Shown here piece by piece: positions 1 to 7,980 of a DNA stretch of 64,000 nucleotides. The stretch comes from Sva-07 sp963698565 (lineage in GTDB: Bacteria; Actinomycetota; Acidimicrobiia; Acidimicrobiales; Ilumatobacteraceae), in the NCBI GenBank assembly GCA_963698565.1, contig CAVORH010000006.1, positions 1 to 64,000 of the forward strand, in the 5' to 3' direction. A program made the translations under genes and the position numbers. Under the pieces are notes generated by a model that saw nothing but the letters and a program-made list of their open reading frames with translations, was not told where the DNA came from and made no database searches. How positions within the stretch are numbered: position 1 is the first letter of the stretch; every line of letters starts with the position of its first letter.

Positions 1-15
1 GTCAGACCCCACGTC

Positions 16-375
16 TCATTCGGAGAGGATCCACGGCTGGTCGGTGGCGCGGAGCCAGACGCCGGCGTGGTTGACGGCGGGCACCGGGAGTGGACCGTAG
101 ATGTGCGGGAACAGCACGTCGAGGTCGGGTGCGGGCGGCTCGAACACGATCGGGGAGGGCACGAGCCGGGGATCGATCGTCAGCACCACGAGTTGGTCGA
201 GGTCGCCGTAGAACCGGTTGGCGGTGGCCTCCATCTGCTCGCGGGTGGAACAGTGGATGAACCCCTCCTGCTCGAGCGTGACCCCGCGGGTCGACATCCG
301 GTACTCGCCGGTGCTGAACGCCGTCGCCCAGTCGTCGGGCAGCGCAAGGTGGAAGATCGGTTCGTCGTGGCTGCC
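16..375 (-). CDS. DUF952 family protein, start not identifiable
   Basis: The C-terminal ~118 residues look like a DUF952 protein: an N-terminal PIFHLALPDDW, then FIHCSTREQ and a downstream VFPHIYGPL-like segment (LFPHIYGPLP) ending near PWILSE. DUF952 proteins are small cytoplasmic proteins of unknown function. The homology begins at about position 369, and I find no ATG, GTG or TTG in frame just upstream. The open frame runs on to 585, but that part lies inside the photolyase gene in another frame and is not credible. Either an unusual start codon is used or there is a small frameshift near the 5' end. It follows the photolyase in the same direction and may be the last gene of that operon. 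Confidence 0.6.
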   Translation of the reverse strand, partial: GSHDEPIFHLALPDDWATAFSTGEYRMSTRGVTLEQEGFIHCSTREQMEATANRFYGDLDQLVVLTIDPRLVPSPIVFEPPAPDLDVLFPHIYGPLPVPAVNHAGVWLRATDQPWILSE

Positions 376-397
376 GTTGCGGAGGGGTCGGTCACGA

Positions 398-1897
398 TCA
401 CAGCGTGCCGTCGTCGAGGCGTCGTCGCACCTCGACGGCACGCTCGCGGACGGCGGGAAGATCGGAGAGCCGCTCGGAGGCCCGCACCTGGCGGGCGATC
501 CGCGGGTTGCGCACCAACAGGTCGTGGTGGCGGGCGAGGAAGTCCCAGTAGAGCGTGGTGAAGGGGCAGGCGTCGTCGCCGACACGCTGCTTTCGGTCGT
601 ACCGGCAGCTCCCGCAGTAGTCGCTCATCGTGTCGATGTAGTTGCCGCCCGCGGCGTACGGCTTGGTGGCCATCATCCCGCCGTCGGCCCACTGGCTCAT
701 GCCGATCACGTTCGGGAGCATCACCCACTCGGCGCCGTCGACGAAGCTCGACCACATCCACTCGGTCATCTCCCACGGGTCGACCCCGTGCAGCATCGCC
801 AGGTTGCCGAGCACCATCAGCCGTTGGATGTGGTGGTTGTACGCGTGGTCGTGGAGGGTCGTCATGCAGTTGCCGACGCAGTTCATCTCGGTGGTCGCCT
901 CACCGAGGAACACCGGTGGCACGGGCCGGTCGGCTCCGAGCGCGTTCTTGGTTCGGTACTCGGGCATCCACAGCCAGTAGACGCCCCACACGTACTCGCG
1001 CCATCCGATCACCTGGCGGATGAAGCCCTCCGCCGACGCGATGTCGACGCGGCCGTCGTCGTAGGCGGCCTGTACGGCGTCGCACACCTCGCTGGGCAGC
1101 AGGAGGCCGATGTTCAGGTACGGCGACAGCACCGAGTGCGCCAGATGCCACGACCGCTCGACCATCGCGTCCTCGTGCGGGCCGAACATGGGCAGGACGT
1201 CGTCGACGAAGTGGTGGAGGCGAGCGAGGGCCCCTGACCGGGAGGTGGCCCACGTGCCGTCCGGCTCGGCACCCCAGCACGCGTCCGGGAGTCCGTCGAG
1301 CACCGAGCGGTCGACGTCGTCGAGACGTGAGCGAAGCGGCGAGGGCCACGGTGTCTCGGTCTTCGGCGGTCGCTGGCGGTTCTCGTCGTCGTAGTTCCAC
1401 CGGCCGGTCACCGGTTCGTCGCCGTCCATCAGGTAGCCCAGCCGTCGGCGTTGCCACCGGTAGAAGTCCTCCATCTTCAACTGCTTGCGGCCGGCTGCCC
1501 ACGCAGCGAAGTCGTCGTAGTGACAGAGGAACTGGTTCGAGCGTACGACGGTGACGTCGAGCGAACGGAGGAGCGCGAGCCCGTCCCAGCTCGCCGGCTC
1601 GGTCGCCGCGACGTCGTCCGGAGCGAACTCGGCGACGTGCTCGGCGAACCCGGAGCGCAGCGACGGGGCCCGTCGGTGGTCGACCTCGAACCCGGCGGAC
1701 CGGAGGTCGACCGCGAAGCGTCGCATCGCTGCGATCACGAGGTGTGCCCGCTGACGGTGCCACCGTTGTCCGGTGAGCTTGGCCGTGCTCTCCACGAGCA
1801 GCACGCGATGGCTGTCGGGGGACGCGTCGCGCAGCGCGCCGAGTTGGCGATTGAGCTGGTCGCCGAGCACCCAGACGGTGCGACGGGGCCCGGTCAT
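398..1897 (-). CDS. phrB: Fe-S cluster photolyase/cryptochrome, PhrB type
   Basis: A 499-residue member of the deoxyribodipyrimidine photolyase-related (FeS-BCP/PhrB) group, which repairs UV photoproducts, mostly (6-4), using FAD. The N-terminal WVLGDQLN motif is the classical start of this family. The C-terminal half has the conserved SPYLNIGLL, IGWREYVWG and GVDPWEMTEWMWSSFVDGAEW-like blocks (quoted in part: EWMWSSFVDGAEW). Cysteines for the 4Fe-4S cluster are visible in MNCVGNC and in DYCGSC...DDACPF. The start at 1897 gives a normal family N-terminus and overlaps the STAS gene stop by 4 bp (ATGA), so the two are probably translated together. An upstream in-frame Met at 1975 lies inside the STAS gene and is less likely. 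Confidence 0.93.
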   Translation of the reverse strand: MTGPRRTVWVLGDQLNRQLGALRDASPDSHRVLLVESTAKLTGQRWHRQRAHLVIAAMRRFAVDLRSAGFEVDHRRAPSLRSGFAEHVAEFAPDDVAATEPASWDGLALLRSLDVTVVRSNQFLCHYDDFAAWAAGRKQLKMEDFYRWQRRRLGYLMDGDEPVTGRWNYDDENRQRPPKTETPWPSPLRSRLDDVDRSVLDGLPDACWGAEPDGTWATSRSGALARLHHFVDDVLPMFGPHEDAMVERSWHLAHSVLSPYLNIGLLLPSEVCDAVQAAYDDGRVDIASAEGFIRQVIGWREYVWGVYWLWMPEYRTKNALGADRPVPPVFLGEATTEMNCVGNCMTTLHDHAYNHHIQRLMVLGNLAMLHGVDPWEMTEWMWSSFVDGAEWVMLPNVIGMSQWADGGMMATKPYAAGGNYIDTMSDYCGSCRYDRKQRVGDDACPFTTLYWDFLARHHDLLVRNPRIARQVRASERLSDLPAVRERAVEVRRRLDDGTL

Positions 1898-2223
1898 GTG
1901 ATGGTCGAGCGCACGGTGATCGCCCGGTCGAACCTGGTTCGCCGGAGGCGTTCGCGCAGCGGCGGGCGAGTACACACGATCTCGATGTCGCCGCCGGCCT
2001 CACGGGCGGTCGCCGCCGCGCCGAGCAGCACACCGAGGCCGACGTCGTCGAGCGTGTCGACGCCATCGAGGTCGACGATGATGAGGTCGCCCTGGTGGCG
2101 ACGGATCACGCGTGCGAGGTCGCCGTGGAGGACGCCGACCGATGCGAGGTCGACGGTGCCGTCGAGCGCGACGACGGTGTTGCCGCCCACCGTGGTCACC
2201 GTGGCTCGGATCATGATGGCCAA
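1894..2223 (-). CDS. STAS-domain protein (anti-anti-sigma-like)
   Basis: A 109-residue single STAS domain. It shows the beta-strand VVALDGTVDLAS near the start, the central IIVDLDGVDTLDDVGLGVLL, which occupies the place of the phosphorylatable Ser/Thr loop (TLDDVGLG here), and a C-terminal IEIVCTRPP strand. STAS proteins bind anti-sigma factors or act as small regulatory partners. The usual DxS/T motif is not clean, since D-D replaces S-S, so phosphoregulation may be lost. It sits 9 bp after the tadE stop and overlaps the photolyase start by 4 bp, so it is probably the seventh gene of the tad transcript. Met codons at 2223 and 2214 are both possible starts. Confidence 0.8.
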   Translation of the reverse strand: MAIMIRATVTTVGGNTVVALDGTVDLASVGVLHGDLARVIRRHQGDLIIVDLDGVDTLDDVGLGVLLGAAATAREAGGDIEIVCTRPPLRERLRRTRFDRAITVRSTIT

Positions 2224-2232
2224 CTGTACGGG

Positions 2233-2622
2233 TCACGGAGGTTCGATCGCCATGGTGACCGATGCCCGGTGTGTGACGGGTCCGATCAGTGATCCGATGA
2301 TCGCAACGTCGACCGGGTCGGTGTAGGTGACCGTGACGGTCACCGTGGACGCGTCGGTGGTGGTGCGGACGTCGAGTGGCAGTGTGATCACGCGGGTCGC
2401 AGCGCGAGCCGCTGCCGCGGCTGGGGTGGCCGACACCGATGCGGCTCGGGCGCCCTCACGCGCGGCGAGCTCGACCGCCAACTCGTTGCGCACGGCGACG
2501 CCGACCACGACGAGGCCGAGGGCGAGCACCACCACGAGTGGCAGCACGAGTGCGAACTCGATCGACGCCTGGCCCGCCGACGAGCGGACTCGTCGACGGG
2601 CCGGATCGTCGGGGCTGCTCAC
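2233..2622 (-). CDS. tadE: TadE-like pseudopilin
   Basis: A 129-residue protein with a short basic N-terminus, then GQASIEFALVLPLVVVLALG, the TadE/TadG motif with the conserved E at +5 of the hydrophobic segment, one transmembrane helix (residues ~22-45) and a small Thr-rich extracytoplasmic domain. TadE proteins are minor pseudopilins processed by a prepilin peptidase and assembled with Tad (Flp) pili. Its start overlaps the stop of the preceding DUF4244 gene by 4 bp. No prepilin peptidase (TadV/CpaA) is seen in this window. Confidence 0.88.
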   Translation of the reverse strand: MSSPDDPARRRVRSSAGQASIEFALVLPLVVVLALGLVVVGVAVRNELAVELAAREGARAASVSATPAAAAARAATRVITLPLDVRTTTDASTVTVTVTYTDPVDVAIIGSLIGPVTHRASVTMAIEPP

Positions 2623-2858
2623 ACTTTGTCGATGACCGAATCGACGACGCTGTTGAAGAGCCGGCTGATGCGGGCGGCGCCACCGCCGGCGGTGGCCCAG
2701 GCCACGACCAACAGGCCGACCAGTGCCGCCGCCAACAGGACCAGCGCGTACTCGGTGGTCGCCTGACCCCGGTCGTCGCTGAGGCGCGTGCGCTGGTCGA
2801 GGGCGTTCTGGGTGACGGCGGTCTGCAGGTGGACGAAGAGGATCAGGACGTGGTGCAT
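2619..2858 (-). CDS. DUF4244 small pilin-like protein
   Basis: A 79-residue protein with a hydrophilic N-terminal part, the pilin-like motif GQATTEYALVLLAAALVGLL (conserved E followed by a hydrophobic helix), and a short C-terminal tail. It matches the DUF4244 family found between tadC and tadE in actinobacterial tad operons. It is the best candidate in this operon for the major Flp-like pilin subunit, and no other Flp candidate is present. The Met at 2858 is chosen because the further upstream frame runs through the tandem repeat at 2875-2913. The stop overlaps tadE by 4 bp. Confidence 0.85.
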   Translation of the reverse strand: MHHVLILFVHLQTAVTQNALDQRTRLSDDRGQATTEYALVLLAAALVGLLVVAWATAGGGAARISRLFNSVVDSVIDKV

Positions 2859-2874
2859 GGCGTTCCCTTCCGGT

Positions 2875-2913
2875 CGGTGTGACGGTGCGGTGTGACGGTG
2901 CGGTGTGACGGCG
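2875..2913. repeat. Three tandem 13-bp copies in the tadC-DUF4244 gap
   Basis: The 13-mer CGGTGTGACGGTG occurs twice in tandem (2875-2887, 2888-2900), followed by a third copy with one change (2901-2913). It lies in the 71-bp gap between the tadC stop and the DUF4244 start, just upstream of that gene's ribosome binding region. This is the only real gap inside the tadZ-tadE block, so the repeat could affect relative expression of the pilin; that part is inference. Confidence 0.8.
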
Positions 2914-2929
2914 CTGAGGAGCGGATCGG

Positions 2930-3571
2930 TCACCAGGCGTGTGCGCCGAGCGACGAGAGGGCGGCGATCACGGCGGGGGCGATCGCGAGGAGGACGAACG
3001 ACGGCAACGTGCACGTCACGAGCGGGAACGACAGCCGCACCGGAAGCTTCCGGGCCGCGGCCTGATCGAGGCGCCGACGGGTATCGCGGGCATCGCGTGC
3101 GAGCTGTTCGAGCACCGGTGCGAGCGGCAGGCCGTAGCGATCGCTCGTGCCGATCATGTCGGCGGTCGCCGCCGCACGGGTGCCGAGGACATCGGGCAGG
3201 GCGCGCAGCGCGTCGGCGAAGGGCTGCCCGCGCTCGATGCGGTGCACGACTGCCGCGAACGCCGGGCGCACGGGTTCGGGGGCTCGACCCACGAGGTGCT
3301 CGATCGCCTGTCGCGGCGTCAGGCCGGCGCCGAGCGCATGGACCAGCAGTTCGATCGCGTCGGGCCAGGTCCGGTCGATCGACCGGCGTTCCCGTCTGCG
3401 TGCGAGCAGGTGTCGTGTCGTCGTTCGCACCGACGGGCTCGGCCAGTGTCTGCGCGTGGTGTCCGGAGTGATGGCCCGGATCTCGAACGACGGGACCGGT
3501 CGGCGGTGGCGTGGACGGACGGCCGCGCCGACGAGGGTGACGATCGCGAGGGTGGCGGCGACCTCGATCAC
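2930..3571 (-). CDS. tadC: TadC-like pilus assembly membrane protein
   Basis: A 213-residue type II secretion F-domain protein. The cytoplasmic part carries DAIELLVHALGAGLTPRQAI and RIERGQPFADALRALPD, the T2SSF signature, followed by C-terminal membrane segments (VTCTLPSFVLLAIAPAVIAAL). With TadB it forms the inner-membrane platform of the Tad pilus machine. The GTG start at 3571 overlaps the tadB stop by 4 bp. It is shorter than typical TadC (~300), with one N-terminal membrane segment (ATLAIVTLVGAAV). Confidence 0.88.
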   Translation of the reverse strand: MIEVAATLAIVTLVGAAVRPRHRRPVPSFEIRAITPDTTRRHWPSPSVRTTTRHLLARRRERRSIDRTWPDAIELLVHALGAGLTPRQAIEHLVGRAPEPVRPAFAAVVHRIERGQPFADALRALPDVLGTRAAATADMIGTSDRYGLPLAPVLEQLARDARDTRRRLDQAAARKLPVRLSFPLVTCTLPSFVLLAIAPAVIAALSSLGAHAW

Positions 3572-4275
3572 GTCGGTCTCCCGACGATGCGTCGCATCCA
3601 CCACCACCCGCCGCCGTTCAGCGTGAGCCCGGCGATCAGGCAGGTCGCACCGACCGGTGTGGCCATCACGGTCCGGACGTCGTGGTCGGTCGCCAGCAGG
3701 AGCCCGAGCATCGACAGCGGTACCGCGGTCATCACATGAGCGGAGAGCCGGGCCTGGGCCGCGTGGACCCGGCGCTCCGCCTGGTCGGCGGCGCGCTGTC
3801 GCAACGTGGCGCCGACGCGGTCGATCGCCGCAGCTGCCGATCCTCCCACCTCGGACGTCGCCGCGATCACGGCCAGCGCAAGGTCGAGGTGCGCCCCGGC
3901 ACCGAGGGTCATCGCGGTCGCGTCGTCGATCGGACGGGCCCGTTCGAGGGCGAGGCGAAGCGCTTCGGTCCGCGCTGCGGTGGTGCCGTCGCGGGGGATG
4001 ACGGTGGTCAGCGTGTGGCGCAGCGTGGAACCCCCTCGCAGGTCGCGTGCGAGCTCGTCGCACCACACGGCGACGTCGGCCGGCCCTGGTTCGCGTCGGC
4101 GTCGCTGCCGTGCACTCGCTCGTTCGAACCGCCGGGTCAGGCGCGAGCGGACTGTTTCGCCGTCGCCGTCGCCCGGGGGTGTTCCGGGTGGTGTGCGTCG
4201 CCGAACGGGGCGCAACGCCGCTGCGACGGCCAGCACGGTGAGCGCCGTGAACGCGGCGACCAGCCCGCTGGTCAT
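3568..4275 (-). CDS. tadB: TadB-like pilus assembly membrane protein
   Basis: A 235-residue protein with an N-terminal membrane helix (LVAAFTALTVLAVAAAL), an Arg-rich cytoplasmic linker, a T2SSF-like helical domain (WCDELARDLRGGSTLRHTL ... VIAATSEVGGSAAAAIDRVG) and a C-terminal pair of hydrophobic helices. It is the partner of TadC in the Tad pilus inner-membrane platform. The ATG at 4275 overlaps the tadA stop by 4 bp; an in-frame Met at 4311 would lie inside tadA. Confidence 0.88.
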   Translation of the reverse strand: MTSGLVAAFTALTVLAVAAALRPVRRRTPPGTPPGDGDGETVRSRLTRRFERASARQRRRREPGPADVAVWCDELARDLRGGSTLRHTLTTVIPRDGTTAARTEALRLALERARPIDDATAMTLGAGAHLDLALAVIAATSEVGGSAAAAIDRVGATLRQRAADQAERRVHAAQARLSAHVMTAVPLSMLGLLLATDHDVRTVMATPVGATCLIAGLTLNGGGWWWMRRIVGRPT

Positions 4276-5396
4276 CGCCGCCGCCTCGTGAGTGGCTCGA
4301 CGACCCTGCATCCGCCGGCGTCGTCGGGGGCGGTCAGCGACCGGAGTCGGGGCGTGTCATCGCTGGAGTTCGGTCGGGCGATCTCGCTGATCGCCTCCAC
4401 TCGCCGGTGGACATCGCGTCGATCGACGTGCACGACGACGTCGATCGATCGGGCGAGATGGTGTCGGATCGCCGCGAGCGGCCAGGTTGGCGCCGCCTGC
4501 ATCACCAACGACTCCAGGCGGAGCAGCGCGTCGAGCGGCCCGTTGGCATGGCACGTCGAGATCGAGCCGTCGTGGCCGGTGTTCATCGCCTGGACCAGTG
4601 CCAGCACCTCGTCGCCGCGGACCTCGCCGACCACGATGCGATCGGGCCGCAGCCGCAGGGCGGTGCGCACGAGTTGGGCGAGGTCGATCGCTGCTGGCCC
4701 GTCGACCGTGGCCGGGCGTGCCTCGAGGCGGACGGTGTGCGCGTGACGCAGCGGGAGTTCGGTCGTGTCCTCCACCACCACGAGACGTTCCGACGGCGGG
4801 ATCGTGCCGAGCAGGGCGGCGACGAGCGAGGTCTTGCCCGACGACGTCGCGCCGGACACGACGACGTTGCAGCGGGCGTCGACGATCTCGCCGAGGAGTT
4901 CGAGGACCTCGCCCGAGGCGAACCGGTCGACCGGCAGCGCATCGCGCCGGAACCGGCGGATCGACAGCGCCGCTCCGTCGACTGCGATCGGCGCGAGTGC
5001 AGCACAGACGCGCGATCCGTCAGGGAGCCGGGCGTCGACGATCGGCGACGTCCGGTCGACGCGACGTCCGAGCGGCGCGATCACCCGCTCGACCAGGTGC
5101 TCGACGGTGGCGTGTTCGAGCGACCCCACCGATTCGAGAACGCCGTGCCGGTCGACCCAGATGTCGCCGCCGCCGTTGACGAGCACCTCGTCGACGGTCG
5201 GGTCGCGGAGATGGGCGTCGAGCTCACCGAGCCCGGACAGGTGGGCGATCGCCTGCTCGGTGAGCGCCCGTTGCTCGTCGGCCGTGCGCAGTGGCGCGAG
5301 CCGTCTGACCTCGGCGTCGACGAGCTCGCCGGTGTCGCCGGGCTGCTCGGCGACGACCCGACAGATCTCCCGGACGAGTTCGGTGTCGGCGTTCAC
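4272..5396 (-). CDS. tadA: TadA/CpaF-type pilus assembly ATPase
   Basis: A 374-residue secretion ATPase that powers Tad pilus assembly. The N-terminal domain carries DPTVDEVLVNGGGDIWVDR, typical of CpaF. Then come the Walker A GATSSGKTS, the Asp box VVVEDTTELPL, the Walker B-like RPDRIVVGEVRGDEVL, and the His box NTGHDGSISTCHANGP. The GTG start at 5396 overlaps the upstream TadZ-like gene by 4 bp, and the frame upstream of it belongs to that gene's region. It belongs to the tightly packed minus-strand tad operon. Confidence 0.94.
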   Translation of the reverse strand: MNADTELVREICRVVAEQPGDTGELVDAEVRRLAPLRTADEQRALTEQAIAHLSGLGELDAHLRDPTVDEVLVNGGGDIWVDRHGVLESVGSLEHATVEHLVERVIAPLGRRVDRTSPIVDARLPDGSRVCAALAPIAVDGAALSIRRFRRDALPVDRFASGEVLELLGEIVDARCNVVVSGATSSGKTSLVAALLGTIPPSERLVVVEDTTELPLRHAHTVRLEARPATVDGPAAIDLAQLVRTALRLRPDRIVVGEVRGDEVLALVQAMNTGHDGSISTCHANGPLDALLRLESLVMQAAPTWPLAAIRHHLARSIDVVVHVDRRDVHRRVEAISEIARPNSSDDTPRLRSLTAPDDAGGCRVVEPLTRRRR

Positions 5397-6046
5397 GCCG
5401 CGACCCCTCGGACGCCGCGTGCGAGCGATCGGGGGAGTCGGTTGGCGAGCAGGCCGGCGTCGACGGCGCGTGCGATCGCCGGATCGATGGCGACGATCGC
5501 CTCGACCGGGGCGCCGAGCGCGTGCTCGACCTCGTGGCGGCGCAACGCACGGCCCGGTTCGTGGACCAGGATCACGCCCGTCGGCCGAGTGTGGGCGCGC
5601 ACGGCGCGTCGCAGCGAGAGGTAGCAGGGGCGGGTGACGAGCAGCGCGTGATCGACGCACTCGACGAGCGCTTCTGGTGGTGCCCCGGTTCCGGCGTCGA
5701 TCGTGACCTCGCCGCCGTGCTCGTCCGCCCAGGTGTGGAGCCAGGCGCCGAGCTCGGCCCAGCGATCGGGGCTCGGGAGTGCGCGCAGCCGGGCGTCGCT
5801 GCGCCAGGGGAGGAGCCAGGTGGTCGGCGCGATGTCGAGCAGCAGGCCGTCGAGGTGGCTCGCTGCGGTGTCGGTGGCGAGCCAGTCGGCGACGCCGGGA
5901 CGTACCGGCTCGGTCAGACCGAGGACGGCAGGCAGTTCGCCGTCGAGGTCGACGAGCAGCGCGGGGCGCGGCGAGGCCAGCGCCATCGATGCGGTGACGA
6001 CCGTGGTTCCGCTGCCACCCTTGGCAGCCCAACAGAGTGTGACCAT
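5393..6046 (-). CDS. TadZ/CpaE-like P-loop ATPase
   Basis: A 217-residue MinD/ParA-like protein. It starts MVTLCWAAKGGSGTT, a deviant Walker A (KGGSGTT, where Thr replaces the second Lys of KGGVGKT), followed by LLVDLDGELPAVLGL, the Walker A' Asp. TadZ/CpaE proteins place the Tad machine at the cell pole. It is the first gene of the tad operon, and GGGGGAATGTC precedes the ATG at 6046. The missing GKT lysine suggests weak or no ATPase activity. It is short for TadZ, with no N-terminal receiver-like domain. Confidence 0.8.
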   Translation of the reverse strand: MVTLCWAAKGGSGTTVVTASMALASPRPALLVDLDGELPAVLGLTEPVRPGVADWLATDTAASHLDGLLLDIAPTTWLLPWRSDARLRALPSPDRWAELGAWLHTWADEHGGEVTIDAGTGAPPEALVECVDHALLVTRPCYLSLRRAVRAHTRPTGVILVHEPGRALRRHEVEHALGAPVEAIVAIDPAIARAVDAGLLANRLPRSLARGVRGVAA

Positions 6047-6187
6047 GACATTCCCCCAATCGGCCGGAAGCCTCGGGCGGATCCATGGGGAGAGTCGGTG
6101 AGGCGAGAGTACCGAGCGACGCGGTGGTCCACAACGCCTCGCCCCTCGTTGGCGCCTCCGCCCCGGATCCTGGGTAACGTCGTCCTC

Positions 6188-6283
6188 GGAGGTGTCCGAG
6201 CACCTGGTGGGCTCCGCCGCCTTCAAAGCGGTTGGGACGGGCGATCCCCGTCCGGCGGGTTCGATTCCCGTCCACCTCCGCCA
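6188..6283 (+). tRNA. selC: tRNA-Sec (anticodon TCA)
   Basis: A 96-nt tRNA with acceptor stem GGAGGTG pairing CACCTCC, anticodon loop CTTCAAA (TCA at 6223-6225), a long extra arm (GACGGG...CCCGTC), the T-loop GGTTCGATTCC and an encoded CCA at 6281-6283. The anticodon and the long variable arm identify it as selenocysteine tRNA, charged with Ser and converted by SelA. The selA and selB genes lie 36 kb away at 42-45 kb, on the far side of the integrated island. It is immediately followed by an integrase module. Confidence 0.95.
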
Positions 6284-6439
6284 ACAGGTCCACGGGCGTC
6301 CACCGCGGACTGTAGATACCGCTCTGACCAGGGGTTTTGTGCAGGACCGTCGGTGGACGTCCGTGGATGTTCGTGGAGCGTTACTCTCAGGGTTACTCTC
6401 AAATCGGTAGTCTGAGAGCAACGCAACAGGGGGTGCGGC
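6284..6439. other. Probable attachment/regulatory region between tRNA-Sec and integrase
   Basis: This gap holds three kinds of structure. First, near-perfect inverted arms CCACGGGCGTCCACCG (from ~6290) and CGGTGGACGTCCGTGG (ending ~6366). Second, between them, GCTCTGACCAGGGGTT at 6321-6336, which recurs next to tRNA-Pro at 37963-37978 on the other strand. Third, a direct repeat GTTACTCTCA at 6380-6389 and 6392-6401, period 12 nt, just before the integrase start. Tyrosine integrases bind core and arm sites laid out like this; the assignment is inference. No second copy of the tRNA-Sec 3' end was found in the window. Confidence 0.55.
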
Positions 6440-7693
6440 ATGCCGAAGACACCGCGGGGCAAGCGAGTGGTAGACGACTCGACGGGTCGATTCACGGTCG
6501 CGGGCAAGGCGCCGAACGGACAGGCACAGCCGTACTTCGATCGGACCCGCGGCGTCTGGGTCGCCCCGTGGCGCCGGCCGGACGGAAAGGTCGGCAAGCC
6601 GACGGGCAGGACGCGTGCGCTGGCCGAGGCATCGCGTGATCGCCACATCGAAGCGGCGACGGACGACGCTCGCCTGTCACGGCTCACCGAGGGCTTCCAC
6701 GCAGAATCGACCCTTGCCGAACTCATCCGCTGGTGGCTCGATCACATCGCCCGCCACCGGGTGCGAATCACCACCTGGGCGACGTACTCGAAGCAGCTGA
6801 AGCTCGTCGAGGATCGGCTCGGCGAGATCCCGGTGCGACAGCTCCGGCCCGAGCAGGTGACCACCTTCGTGTCCGAGCTCGTCGACCGGGGTTCAGCGGC
6901 GCGTGCGAGGAACGTCCGGACGCTTCTCGTCCAAGTGCTCGATGAAGCAGTCACGCTCGGGCTGACCACCGACAACGTCGCTCGCAAGGTTCGTCCGCCG
7001 CGGGTGCCGCGGGTCCAGCGCCGCACGCTCACCCCGGCCGAGGTGTCGAGACTGCTCGCGGCGTGCGACGAACGCTTCGCCGCCGCAGTCGCTCTCTGCT
7101 ACGTGCAGGGCTGGCGGGTGAGCGAGGCGCTCGGTCTCGCGTGGCAGGACCTCGACCTCGACGCCGGCGTTGTCGTGCTCCGACGAGGGGCCACGTACGC
7201 GGACGGCGTCGGCATGATGCTCGGCCCGACCAAGACGCAGCGGACCGCCGGCCGCCAGCTGCTCGCGCCGACGGTCGTCCAGCACCTCCGTCGCCGCCGC
7301 GAGGATCAACAGGCCGACATCGAGAAGCTCCCGACCGCGTGGCCCGAGGTCGTGTACGACGGCGAGCACCTCGACCTCGTGTTCACCACGCCGACCGGTC
7401 GTCCGGTGCTCCGCCAACACGTCGACCGCGCGATCCGCGCCGCCGCGTCAGGAGCCGGGCTCGATCCGTCCGGGCTCGGCACGCACGCCGGGCGGCGGTC
7501 GGTCGTGACCAACCTCTACGCCTCCGGGTCGCTCGACATCGCCGACGTCGCCCAGTTCGTCGGCCACACGGACGTCTCGACGACCCGGGGCTACGTGCAG
7601 CACCAAGGCGAGCGACCGCGCCAGGTGAGCGAGAAGGCGTTCCTGCTGCTCGACCCGCGCCCGCCTCAAGAAACGGACGCCGACAGCGACTGA
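6440..7693 (+). CDS. int: Tyrosine-type integrase (left)
   Basis: A 417-residue phage-type integrase that would insert the element downstream of tRNA-Sec. It has an N-terminal arm-binding region (YFDRTRGVWVAPWRRPDG), a core-binding SAM-like domain (ELIRWWLDHIARHRV...TWATYSKQL) and a C-terminal catalytic domain. The catalytic residues are visible: Arg in GWRVSEALGLAW, HAGRRS (HxxR), the VGHTD box and the nucleophile Tyr in TTRGYVQH. Length is normal. It starts 157 bp after the tRNA, with AGGGGG upstream of the ATG. An excisionase-like gene follows on the opposite strand 16 bp downstream. Confidence 0.93.
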   Translation: MPKTPRGKRVVDDSTGRFTVAGKAPNGQAQPYFDRTRGVWVAPWRRPDGKVGKPTGRTRALAEASRDRHIEAATDDARLSRLTEGFHAESTLAELIRWWLDHIARHRVRITTWATYSKQLKLVEDRLGEIPVRQLRPEQVTTFVSELVDRGSAARARNVRTLLVQVLDEAVTLGLTTDNVARKVRPPRVPRVQRRTLTPAEVSRLLAACDERFAAAVALCYVQGWRVSEALGLAWQDLDLDAGVVVLRRGATYADGVGMMLGPTKTQRTAGRQLLAPTVVQHLRRRREDQQADIEKLPTAWPEVVYDGEHLDLVFTTPTGRPVLRQHVDRAIRAAASGAGLDPSGLGTHAGRRSVVTNLYASGSLDIADVAQFVGHTDVSTTRGYVQHQGERPRQVSEKAFLLLDPRPPQETDADSD

Positions 7694-7709
7694 TCCAGGA
7701 TCGGCTCGC

Positions 7710-7925
7710 TCAGGCGGCTCGCTTGCGTTGCACGTAGTCCTCGAGGTCGTCGATGGTGAGTCTGACGCTGCGGCCGATGCGGATCGGTGCGAGTTCGTCG
7801 TCCCATATCAGTTGGTAGACGGTCGATCGGCTGACGGCGAGGAGCTCGGCCGCTTGCGGGATGGTGACGAGCAGCGGTGGTCGTGGTGTGTGAGCGTGTG
7901 GGGTGTTGTCCGTGGGTTCGTTCAT
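7710..7925 (-). CDS. Excisionase-like HTH protein
   Basis: A 71-residue protein with the MerR/AlpA-like winged-helix seen in excisionases: LLVTIPQAAELLAVSRSTVYQLI, then RIGRSVRLTIDDLEDYV. Such proteins bend DNA for excision or regulate element genes. It lies convergent to the integrase and downstream of the relaxase segment, as in actinobacterial integrative elements. Confidence 0.85.
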   Translation of the reverse strand: MNEPTDNTPHAHTPRPPLLVTIPQAAELLAVSRSTVYQLIWDDELAPIRIGRSVRLTIDDLEDYVQRKRAA

Positions 7926-7980
7926 GTCGGCGATCGTTCGACACTGACGTCACGGATCACCGCCCGACCTGCTACCCGGA

